Source: a virus. From it: a DNA stretch of 32,782 nt. The notes beneath the pieces are model-generated. The model ran no database searches, had not been told where the DNA came from, and saw nothing but the letters and a program-made list of their open reading frames with translations. The position numbers were made by a program, and so were the translations under genes. Of the stretch, positions 15,979-20,554 are shown piece by piece. Each line of letters opens with the position of its first letter. Positions within the stretch are counted from its first letter, which is position 1. Location: IMG/VR virus record IMGVR_UViG_3300025083_000128, positions 1-32,782 of that record. One strand, written 5' to 3'.

Positions 15979-16228
15979 ACTGTCTCTCTTTGTCAGGGTC
16001 TAACACTTCATGCCTACCCAAGTGTCCCTCTAAGTACATAGCTCTCTCTACGTGATCTAACGTGTACCACTCACCAGTACGTACATAGATAGCTTCTCTT
16101 ACGTAGAACACATCCGACTTTGGTATGTGTACTTTCTGCATAGCACGTGAGTCATTGTTAGCTAATGCGTTGTAAAAGTCTGTTAAGACATCTTCACTTG
16201 CATATAGTTGTACAGGTTTATGTTTCAT
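15971..16228 (-). CDS. Unknown soluble protein, first gene of the late arm
   Basis: 85 residues from ATG 16226-16228; a TTG six bases upstream is possible but that triplet lies within a TTGACA. The sequence (QLYASEDVLTDFYNALANNDSRAMQKVHIPKSDVFYVREAIYVRTGEWYTLDHVERAMYLEGHLGR) looks like a compact mixed fold. No Shine-Dalgarno sequence is visible, unusual among its neighbours. Translation may depend on the structured leader that ends about 30 bases upstream (16259-16357). No family recognised. Confidence 0.5.
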   Translation of the reverse strand: MKHKPVQLYASEDVLTDFYNALANNDSRAMQKVHIPKSDVFYVREAIYVRTGEWYTLDHVERAMYLEGHLGRHEVLDPDKERQYG

Positions 16229-16258
16229 TGTCAAGTAAAAACTTTAATCAGCAATAAG

Positions 16259-16357
16259 TACGTGCTGCAAATAACTAGTAGTTACATTGTAATTGTTACA
16301 GAGAGGGAGGAGAGGAGACACACAGTTACAATATAGTGTCGTTACTCACAGCACGTA
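16259..16357 (-). ncRNA. Structured late-leader RNA with anti-Shine-Dalgarno apical loop
   Basis: In minus-strand RNA, 16357-16341 (UACGUGCUGUGAGUAAC) pairs with 16275-16259 over 17 consecutive positions with three G.U pairs. On the plus strand those three become C.A mismatches, so the fold belongs to the transcribed strand. Inside, 16335-16326 pairs with 16292-16283 over 10 positions (one G.U). The 33-base apical loop (16325-16293) carries a pyrimidine tract reading UCUCCUCUCCUCCCUCUC, rich in anti-SD sequence. It lies between the promoter at 16400-16429 and the first late gene. Alternative: the plus-strand purine tract may be a relic ribosome site. Confidence 0.5.
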
Positions 16358-16399
16358 GTCACAATAGTATTATTGCTTTTATGATTTGTGACTGTGTAT

Positions 16400-16429
16400 A
16401 GTATAACATTAATGTAATAACTCTGTCAA
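16400..16429 (-). promoter_or_regulatory. Sigma70-type promoter for the late (structural) arm
   Basis: On the minus strand TTGACA (16429-16424, perfect -35) is followed after 18 bases by TATACT (16405-16400, five of six matches to the -10 box). Transcription would begin near 16393 and run into the hairpin leader and the virion genes. It is the best promoter match in the control region. A second TTGACA pair at 16613-16618 and 16624-16629 has only a poor -10 (CATAAC). One 11-bp iteron (16412-16422) sits in the spacer, so a protein binding it would cover this promoter. Confidence 0.6.
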
Positions 16430-16571
16430 GTACAAATATTCATATAGTTACATGTATAGTTTAATGACCTATGTCCACTTACATATTTACTACACTATGT
16501 AATAACTTTTATGTAATAACTATCTTTTATATTTACTTCTTATGTGTAACTACTCTTAAGAGTTATTACAT
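16412..16571. repeat. Four copies of the 11-mer ATGTAATAACT
   Basis: Exact copies at 16412-16422, 16497-16507 and 16511-16521 (direct) and 16561-16571 (inverted). The last abuts a 12-bp perfect palindrome ACTCTTAAGAGT at 16552-16563, around which further inverted similarity extends. Exact 11-mer repetition in 160 bp of AT-rich non-coding DNA suggests binding sites for an initiator or regulator. The first copy lies inside the late promoter spacer. Function is inferred. Confidence 0.5.
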
Positions 16572-16642
16572 TAAAGTTTAACTTAGCCCCCTACCCCCAT
16601 AGTTATGCTTATTGTCAAGCGTATGTCAAGTAAGAAATATGT

Positions 16643-16685
16643 GTGTTACACTAAAAAGTGATCATACTGTAACAAACTGTAACAC
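16643..16685. repeat. TGTAACA repeats, inverted and 10-bp tandem
   Basis: GTGTTACA (16643-16650) is inverted relative to TGTAACAC (16678-16685). Between them ACTGTAACA occurs at 16666-16674 and again at 16676-16684, a 10-bp period that places both on the same helix face. A GTGATCA (16658-16664) lies in the middle and matches the core of the three palindromes at 17092-17168. Likely protein-binding sites; the protein is unknown. Confidence 0.4.
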
Positions 16686-16743
16686 AATGTTACTAAAACT
16701 ATAGGGTACCTGCTCCAGTGGTCCATACCCCTAGCTTGTTAAT

Positions 16744-16773
16744 TTGTTAATACTGGTAATGTTACACTATAAC
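16744..16773 (+). promoter_or_regulatory. Possible plus-strand promoter
   Basis: TTGTTA (16744-16749, four of six to the -35 box) and TATAAC (16768-16773, five of six to the -10 box) are separated by 18 bases. Transcripts would start near 16780 and cross the G-quadruplex-bearing segment and the palindromes before the first early ORF at 17259. The match is moderate and such pairs arise by chance in AT-rich DNA. Confidence 0.3.
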
Positions 16774-16843
16774 ATAAGACTTCATGGTATACCTGGTTGC
16801 AAAAACCCCGTGTGTGTACTTGTGTATATACGTATAACGTAGA

Positions 16844-16870
16844 CCCCCACCCTGGCCCATGCCTCCCCCC
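16844..16870 (-). other. G-quadruplex motif on the minus strand
   Basis: The plus strand shows C-tracts at 16844-16848, 16850-16852, 16856-16858 and 16865-16870. The minus strand therefore has four runs of at least three G with loops of 6, 3 and 1 bases, a complete intramolecular quadruplex motif. It is striking because the surroundings are AT-rich. A further pair of five-C tracts lies at 16587-16591 and 16594-16598. Possible roles are transcription blocking, origin marking or packaging signal; none is shown. Confidence 0.45.
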
Positions 16871-16873
16871 ATC

Positions 16874-16954
16874 AAGATATAGCTAAGTGTTTGTTTTTAC
16901 TAGTGTTTCTACTTAAGATAGAGCTGTCAGAAATAATACACTCAAGAAATAGCT
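16874..16954. repeat. Three direct AAGATATAGCT-like repeats
   Basis: AAGATATAGCT (16874-16884), AAGATAGAGCT (16915-16925) and AAGAAATAGCT (16944-16954) differ from one another at one or two positions and have the same orientation, starting 41 and 29 bases apart. They lie between the G-quadruplex motif and the palindromes. They may be binding sites of a phage regulator; no palindromic symmetry is seen. Confidence 0.35.
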
Positions 16955-17091
16955 AATAATTCAGCATATAAAGCTTTGTTTTTGTTAGGTTTTACTACTC
17001 ATGTAGCTTGAGTGATGCACTATTTGTGTGGTATTACCCTACCCCATTGGAAGGTGGTGCGATTATACCCCATACGATGCATGTATCAACA

Positions 17092-17168
17092 TTGTGATCA
17101 CAAACACCAGAGCCATCACACCAATGTGATCACATACTATAGCATCAACACTTTTTGTGATCACAAAA
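17092..17168. promoter_or_regulatory. Three evenly spaced GTGATCAC palindromes (operator array)
   Basis: Perfect palindromes TTGTGATCACAA (17092-17103), ATGTGATCACAT (17124-17135) and a 16-bp TTTTGTGATCACAAAA (17153-17168) have centres 32 and 31 bp apart, about three helical turns, so they lie on one face of DNA. CTATAGCAT follows the second and third. They end 60 bp upstream of the TATAAT at 17228-17233, where an activator or a looping repressor would bind. TGTGA-TCACA resembles the half-sites of CRP/FNR-family proteins but without the spacer those proteins need. The binding protein is not known. Confidence 0.55.
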
Positions 17169-17204
17169 GCTATAGCATTCCCAGTACAACCAAAGCGATA
17201 CCAT

Positions 17205-17233
17205 AGCACAACCACAAGTAGAGCTTATATAAT
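17205..17233 (+). promoter_or_regulatory. Early promoter with perfect -10 and weak -35
   Basis: TATAAT at 17228-17233 is a perfect -10 box. At the -35 position (17205-17210) only AGCACA is found, a poor match, so the promoter would need help from a bound activator; the three palindromes lie just upstream. The start of transcription would be near 17240, about 20 bases before the first tiny ORF. An inverted repeat ATAGG-TGC-CCTAT at 17248-17260 covers that ORF's ribosome site and part of its start codon, and could be an operator or RNA hairpin. Confidence 0.45.
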
Positions 17234-17258
17234 AATACTGTGAAAGTATAGGTGCCCT

Positions 17259-17333
17259 ATGTCCAAACAAATAATAATTGCAAAAAGAATCGTTATAAAA
17301 CAAAGACTTATAAAAAAGTTTGATAAAAAGTAA
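17259..17333 (+). CDS. Possible 24-residue cationic micropeptide, first early ORF
   Basis: An ATG at 17259-17261 opens 24 codons ending in TAA at 17331-17333. AGGTG lies six bases upstream and the presumed start of transcription about 20 bases upstream. The peptide has ten Lys/Arg, alternating with Ile, Val and Leu (MSKQIIIAKRIVIKQR...), and should form a strongly basic amphipathic helix or strand. Its ribosome site is in a small inverted repeat (17248-17260). It could be a leader peptide, a takeover or membrane-active peptide, or chance. Too short for homology arguments. Confidence 0.35.
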   Translation: MSKQIIIAKRIVIKQRLIKKFDKK

Positions 17334-17398
17334 AAAAAGTACTTGTCAAATAAAATCCCGTATGTCATCTATTAATCATCGAAACGAACACAGCAACA

Positions 17399-17421
17399 CT
17401 AGCAGAAAGGTAAATGCTATG
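17399..17421 (+). repeat. 23-bp leader block repeated before two early genes
   Basis: The 23 bases ending in the start codon (CTAGCAGAAAGG then TAAATGCTATG) occur identically at 17399-17421 and 17730-17752. They supply the ribosome site AAAGG for both genes. A related block (GGAAAGGTAAACACGATG) precedes the third gene at 18063. Together with the repeated hairpin trailers this shows that the first early genes are built as duplicated leader-gene-hairpin units. Confidence 0.7.
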
Positions 17422-17667
17422 CAGATTGAGACTTTTATTTTGCCAACTCATTGGGCTTGTTACTTAGTGAATGCAGATGCATCGTATCTAAGCGACGATG
17501 ATCAAGTTGAGATTGATACATATGTAGATGACTTGTTAGCTAACGGATATAAATGTTTTCATGTTGCCAATGTATCACAAGATAGTTACTTTTCACGTTA
17601 TCACGATGCAGATAATGGCAATTATATCTTGACTGAGGTAGCAGAATATGAAGTCATAACTGAGTAG
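17419..17667 (+). CDS. Small early protein, DUF6926-like
   Basis: 82 residues from the ATG that ends the 23-bp leader repeat; the frame is open further upstream (from 17320) but without a ribosome site. MQIETFILPTHWACYLVNADASYLSDDDQVEIDTYVDDL and the later HVANVSQDSYFSRYHDADNGNYILTEVAEYEV fit a phage and plasmid small-protein family I remember as DUF6926 (LPS.WA..L.NGD...L.DED). The function is not known. Acidic, soluble. The stop codon lies at the beginning of a repeated hairpin element. Confidence 0.6.
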   Translation: MQIETFILPTHWACYLVNADASYLSDDDQVEIDTYVDDLLANGYKCFHVANVSQDSYFSRYHDADNGNYILTEVAEYEVITE

Positions 17668-17678
17668 TTACTTTATCG

Positions 17679-17712
17679 GGTGCATCTAATACCCTCCCTT
17701 ATTGGGTGCACC
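17679..17712 (+). ncRNA. Hairpin H1 with anti-Shine-Dalgarno loop, in repeat unit 17666-17725
   Basis: The arms GGTGCATCTAATA (17679-17691) and TATTGGGTGCACC (17700-17712) pair at all 13 positions with two G.U pairs, leaving the 8-base loop CCCUCCCU. On the other strand the G.U pairs would be A.C mismatches. The surrounding AGTTACTTTATCGGGT ... ATAAACTAAC is shared with a second unit at 17960-18021. It begins at the stop codon of the preceding gene. No T-tract follows, so it is not an ordinary terminator. Candidate processed small RNA or intercistronic control element. Confidence 0.6.
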
Positions 17713-17749
17713 TTAATAAACTAACTTAGCTAGCAGAAAGGTAAATGCT

Positions 17750-17953
17750 ATGTTTTATATGGAAGTAGACTTTTATGGTGATCATTTACGTATCGAATGG
17801 AATGGATCCGCTACCTTTAACATACAAGTCCCTATTGGTGGGCAATGGGTAGATGTAGAATGTTTCACTTGTTACGATATAGACAATGAAAACGATGCAT
17901 TTAATTATGCGCTAGACTGGATGAATGAAAACATGATGGAGGATGTAGAATAA
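17750..17953 (+). CDS. Small acidic early protein of unknown function
   Basis: 67 residues (MFYMEVDFYGDHLRIEWNGSATFNI...), with two or three beta-strands followed by an acidic C-terminal helix (ENDAFNYALDWMNENMMEDVE). It uses the same 23-bp leader as the gene before it and is followed by the same hairpin element, so the two genes are parallel units although the proteins are not alike. No family recognised. Early position suggests host takeover. Confidence 0.55.
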   Translation: MFYMEVDFYGDHLRIEWNGSATFNIQVPIGGQWVDVECFTCYDIDNENDAFNYALDWMNENMMEDVE

Positions 17954-17972
17954 ACATATAGTTACTTTATCG

Positions 17973-18008
17973 GGTACACTTGCAATCGCTCCTTACTGTG
18001 GGTGTACC
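17973..18008 (+). ncRNA. Hairpin H2 with anti-Shine-Dalgarno loop, in repeat unit 17960-18021
   Basis: GGTACACTTGCA (17973-17984) pairs with TGTGGGTGTACC (17997-18008) over 12 positions with three G.U pairs. The 12-base loop AATCGCTCCTTA-C contains CUCCUU, close to the 3' end of 16S rRNA (ACCUCCUU). Compared with H1 the fourth pair changes from G-C to A-T with both partners altered, a compensatory change that supports the RNA fold. Flanks AGTTACTTTATCGGGT and ATAAACTAAC are shared with the H1 unit. Confidence 0.6.
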
Positions 18009-18023
18009 TACATAAACTAACTA

Positions 18024-18042
18024 GACGCTAGCTTGCTAGCAC
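18024..18042 (+). promoter_or_regulatory. GCTAGC hairpin before the GP88-like gene
   Basis: GACGCTAGCTTGCTAGCAC differs by one missing T from the sequence at 13518-13537 in front of the DUF1127 gene. Two GCTAGC elements flank two bases. It lies 21 bases upstream of the start at 18063, immediately 5' of the ribosome site. A shared operator or RNA element between an early and a late gene is possible. Confidence 0.4.
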
Positions 18043-18062
18043 TACGTGGAAAGGTAAACACG

Positions 18063-18725
18063 ATGACTTGGACAGTTAAAGCTGCGACAGAAGTGAGTCG
18101 CATATCAAGTGGCAATAGCAAAATGCCAGGCTCTACATTCTCTACTGATGCATTCGCTTGCAAGGTAGGCTCTAAGCTAGCTAAGGTAGAGGGTAGCGTA
18201 TGCAGTGGATGCTATGCACGAAAGCTGCAAAAGCTACGCCCTAGTGTAGATAAGGGGTGGCGCAATAACTACTTAAAAGCTACCGACATGATAGCTAACA
18301 ATCCCGAAAAGTGGGCAGATGCAGTATCATTCCAGATAAAACGTATAGCCAATAAGTCTGGTGAAATGTTTCACAGGTGGTTTGACAGTGGTGACTTGGA
18401 CAGCGTGGACATGCTACGTGCTATCGTTATCGCTTGTGAAAAGACACCAGAGATACGCCATTGGCTACCAACACGAGAGGCTAAGATAGTCAAGCTATAC
18501 CGCAAGCAATACGGCAATGAGCCTAGCAACTTAGTCATACGTGTAAGCTCAACTATGATTGGTGATGCACCTATGCGTGGACATACGTTGACTAGTACCG
18601 TGCATCGTAAAGGTGAACACCAACACGGACATGAATGCCCAGCGCCTAAGCAAGGCAATAACTGTGGTGACTGTCGTGCATGTTGGTCAACCAAAGTACT
18701 TAACATCAGTTACACTAAACACTAA
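18063..18725 (+). CDS. GP88-like phage protein (cysteine-rich)
   Basis: 220 residues from the ATG after GGAAAGG; the upstream extension from 18033 has no ribosome site and would run through the GCTAGC hairpin. KMPGSTFSTDAFACKVGSKL followed by GSVCSGCYA (C47, C50) is the signature of the family named after mycobacteriophage gene product 88. The W.PTRE segment and a C-terminal Cys cluster (HECPAPKQGNNCGDCRACW) suggest metal or iron-sulfur binding. The biochemical function of the family is unknown to me. It is the first sizeable early gene, so an early takeover role is plausible. Confidence 0.68.
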   Translation: MTWTVKAATEVSRISSGNSKMPGSTFSTDAFACKVGSKLAKVEGSVCSGCYARKLQKLRPSVDKGWRNNYLKATDMIANNPEKWADAVSFQIKRIANKSGEMFHRWFDSGDLDSVDMLRAIVIACEKTPEIRHWLPTREAKIVKLYRKQYGNEPSNLVIRVSSTMIGDAPMRGHTLTSTVHRKGEHQHGHECPAPKQGNNCGDCRACWSTKVLNISYTKH

Positions 18726-18739
18726 GGAGGCACAACACA

Positions 18740-18916
18740 ATGAAACGCATAGGGAATAGCTTGTACTCCTATAAGGGATACACTGTAGACGGATATGAAG
18801 CTAACACAGGCTTAGATTGGCGAGTGCTTGACAATAAAGGCGAGTGGATACTAAGCCTACCAAGAAAGACAGACTGTAAGGACTGGATTGATTCGCAAGA
18901 GGAGGCGACACAATGA
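18740..18916 (+). CDS. Tiny early protein, unknown
   Basis: 58 residues (MKRIGNSLYSYKGYTVDGYEA...) after a strong TAAGGAGG nine bases upstream. The pattern of short strands with YKGYTVDGYEA...WRVLDNKGEWILSLPRKTDCKDWID resembles a small beta-sheet protein ending in a helix. Its stop overlaps the next start as ATGA. It opens a run of four very small genes linked by ATGA. No family recognised. Confidence 0.55.
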   Translation: MKRIGNSLYSYKGYTVDGYEANTGLDWRVLDNKGEWILSLPRKTDCKDWIDSQEEATQ

Positions 18917-19068
18917 AACTAGAACGTGGAGCAGCTAACATACAAGTGTATCTTTACAATGGTGCAATCACTGTTATGAGTGGTGACACAGGTAAAGTAT
19001 TACTAGAACGCAAAGCCTATGATGGTGATTGGAAGAAACTATGGAAAGCATTGGAGGGTAAGTCATGA
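18913..19068 (+). CDS. Tiny early protein, unknown
   Basis: 51 residues (MKLERGAANIQVYLYNGAIT...). A GAGGAGG lies nine bases before the ATG inside the previous gene, and ATGA overlaps mark both ends. Two strands (NIQVYLYNGAITVMSG, TGKVLLERKAYDG) precede a helix rich in Trp and Lys (WKKLWKALEGK). No family recognised. Confidence 0.55.
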   Translation: MKLERGAANIQVYLYNGAITVMSGDTGKVLLERKAYDGDWKKLWKALEGKS

Positions 19069-19217
19069 GTAAACTTAGTAAGAAAGATCAAGTATTAATC
19101 CTAGTAGCTGATCTAGGTTGGGACTACGACAGAATGTCCAGTTCAGGTCAGCAAACATACGACAAGCTATGCGAACTGCTAGGCATCGAAGTACCACAAG
19201 ACGAGGTGACGTTATGA
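19065..19217 (+). CDS. Tiny early protein, unknown
   Basis: 50 residues (MSKLSKKDQVLILVADLGWD...). GGAGGGT lies upstream of the ATG. Helix (SKKDQVLILVADLGW), loop, helix (QQTYDKLCELLGIE), perhaps a minimal DNA- or protein-binding fold. ATGA overlaps at both ends. No family recognised. Confidence 0.5.
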   Translation: MSKLSKKDQVLILVADLGWDYDRMSSSGQQTYDKLCELLGIEVPQDEVTL

Positions 19218-19414
19218 ATCTACAGTTAGCGATTGAGATATGTGAGCAGCTAGTGACTGCTGACAATGAAGAAGAAACAGAAGCATGGCAATACTTGATT
19301 GACACAGGCATGGCGTGGAAGTTACAAGGTTGGTATGGACGCACAGCCAAGCGATTGATTGACGAAGGTGTATGCACATACACAGACAGAGCAGACGAGA
19401 GGGTACAACTATGA
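19214..19414 (+). CDS. Small helical phage protein, DUF7417-like
   Basis: 66 residues starting at the ATG that overlaps the previous stop. The EAWQYLIDTGMAWKLQGWYGRTAKRLIDEGVC motif is one I have seen in small proteins of many phages and remember as a DUF7417-type pattern. It is all helical with conserved Trp and Gly. Function unknown. The end overlaps the methylase-like gene as ATGA. Confidence 0.6.
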   Translation: MNLQLAIEICEQLVTADNEEETEAWQYLIDTGMAWKLQGWYGRTAKRLIDEGVCTYTDRADERVQL

Positions 19415-20139
19415 GCAAAGGTATCGTACTATCACTGTATGACTTTACAGGTGAGGCACTAAAGCCTTGGGCAAAAGCAGGGTATACTTGCTATGCCTTT
19501 GACATCCAACACGATCCAGACACGCTAAGTATTACACACTATGATGGTGGTGGTATGATCCGCTATGTTCATACTGATCTACATAACGTTGATGTGATTG
19601 CATCATTGCAAAGTACATTCACAGGTACAAACGTAGTATTCGGCATGGCATTCCCTGTCTGTACTGATCTAGCTGTATCAGGTGCGGCACACTTCGAGCG
19701 TAAACGTATGGCTGATCCTGAGTTTCAGATCAAAGCAAGCAATCATGCACGGTGGTGTGCATCACTGTTCGAGGCACTGGACATTCCATACTTCATAGAG
19801 AATCCTGTGTCACGACTAGCAACGCTGTGGCGTAAGCCTGACCACTCATTCCACCCATACGAGTATGGCGAGTACATCCCTGACGCAGAGGCAGAACATC
19901 CACGGTGGCCTGACTACATTGCACCCAAGGATCGCTACACTAAGAAGACATGCCTATGGACAGGTGGAGGCTTCACTATGCCACCCAAACGTCCGACACA
20001 AAAGCCTGACGGATATAGTCAACAACACCTAAAGTTGGGCGGTAAATCCCAGCGCACGAAAGACATACGCAGTGCTACACCACGAGGGTTTGCACGTGCA
20101 GTGTTTGAAGCTAACGTAAAGGAGGATGAGTTAGTATGA
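19411..20139 (+). CDS. C5-cytosine methyltransferase-like protein
   Basis: 242 residues from the ATG overlapping the previous stop. LSLYDFTGEALKPWAKAGYTCYAFDIQ (residues 7-33) has the shape of SAM-binding motif I and II. FPVCTDLAVSGA (81-92) stands where the catalytic PC loop lies, with C84. ENPVSRL (130-136) corresponds to the ENV motif. KTCLWTGG and ATPRGFARAVFEA complete the pattern. The canonical PCQ is replaced by PVCT and the target-recognition part is very short, so it may act on free nucleotide, use another reaction, or be inactive. I recall related phage proteins annotated as Dcm-like. It probably protects or modifies phage DNA. Confidence 0.6.
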   Translation: MSKGIVLSLYDFTGEALKPWAKAGYTCYAFDIQHDPDTLSITHYDGGGMIRYVHTDLHNVDVIASLQSTFTGTNVVFGMAFPVCTDLAVSGAAHFERKRMADPEFQIKASNHARWCASLFEALDIPYFIENPVSRLATLWRKPDHSFHPYEYGEYIPDAEAEHPRWPDYIAPKDRYTKKTCLWTGGGFTMPPKRPTQKPDGYSQQHLKLGGKSQRTKDIRSATPRGFARAVFEANVKEDELV

Positions 20140-20336
20140 CTTACACATTTACACGAGGAGACAAGACCATGATGCTGCATGGGTATGACATTGATGCAGC
20201 CATGACTATCGCAGACCTCATGATAAAACAAACTATTGACGGATACTGGAAATGTATGGTAGGCAATACAACATCCTATACATGGAAAGAGATCGTAAGA
20301 AACAACTTAGTTACAGTTAAAAAGGAGACAAACTAA
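20136..20336 (+). CDS. Small early protein, unknown
   Basis: 66 residues if translation begins at the ATGA overlap (AAGGAGG ten bases upstream). A second possible start at 20169 has its own GAGGAG ten bases before it and would give 55 residues. The sequence after that point (MLHGYDIDAAMTIADLMIKQTIDGYWKC) is helical and then forms a short strand (SYTWKEIVRNNLVTVKK). No family recognised. Confidence 0.5.
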   Translation: MTYTFTRGDKTMMLHGYDIDAAMTIADLMIKQTIDGYWKCMVGNTTSYTWKEIVRNNLVTVKKETN

Positions 20337-20554
20337 TGAAACACCAACACAACATCATCCTAAAACACTTACGTGCTACCAAAGGTTTGACTGTACGTGA
20401 GGCAATGATTGACTACTCTATCCAGTCTTTCACCAAGCGTATCAGTGAACTACGCAAGCTAGGCTACCGCATCGACGGTGTTAAGTCTAAGCATCCTGTA
20501 ACTGGTCAACGCTACACACGCTATGTGTTAGTCGATGAACATAATGCAGCATAA
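20336..20554 (+). CDS. Small helix-turn-helix DNA-binding protein
   Basis: 72 residues, with AAGGAG eight bases upstream and a TAATG overlap. ILKHLRATKGLTVREAMIDYSIQSFTKRISELRKLGYRIDGVKSKHPVTGQRYTRYVL has the layout of a winged helix: helix 1, LTVREAM.DYSI as helix-turn, SFTKRISELRKLG as recognition helix and a beta wing. It resembles the short HTH proteins (HTH_39-like) of many phages. It is the clearest regulator candidate in the window and could bind one of the repeat sets in the control region, but that is inference. Confidence 0.65.
   Translation: MKHQHNIILKHLRATKGLTVREAMIDYSIQSFTKRISELRKLGYRIDGVKSKHPVTGQRYTRYVLVDEHNAA

Larger units (their letters stand above)
16235..17258. other. Divergent control region, about 1 kb without genes
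   Basis: Between the last minus-strand start and the first plus-strand ORF no convincing gene is present; frames are short and broken by repeats. The stretch is AT-rich with scattered C-runs. It contains the late leader hairpin, a minus-strand promoter, iteron-like 11-mers, paired TGTAACA repeats, a weaker plus-strand promoter, a G-quadruplex motif, triple AAGATATAGCT-like repeats, three GTGATCAC palindromes and a near-perfect -10 box. All are listed separately. This is where early and late arms diverge, and it is the best candidate in the window for a replication origin and the lytic switch. Confidence 0.7.

Noticed and set aside
16304-16320. Strong ribosome-site-like GGGAGGAGAGGAG on the plus strand.
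   Set aside because: No start codon follows at a usable distance; the first GTG frame ends after about 20 codons. Interpreted instead as the complement of the H3 loop, or as a relic.
17092-17168. CRISPR-like array (regular repeats at 31-32 bp).
   Set aside because: Only three short palindromic repeats of 12-16 bp, spacers about 20 bp, no leader and no cas genes. Operator array fits better.
17012-17206. 64-codon plus-strand ORF in the control region.
   Set aside because: It runs through all three palindromes, has no ribosome site and an unnatural His/Tyr/Cys-rich composition.
16235-17258. tRNA genes or an attP fragment of a tRNA.
   Set aside because: No cloverleaf with a GTTCGA-like T-loop was recognised by eye on either strand; a tRNA finder would settle it.
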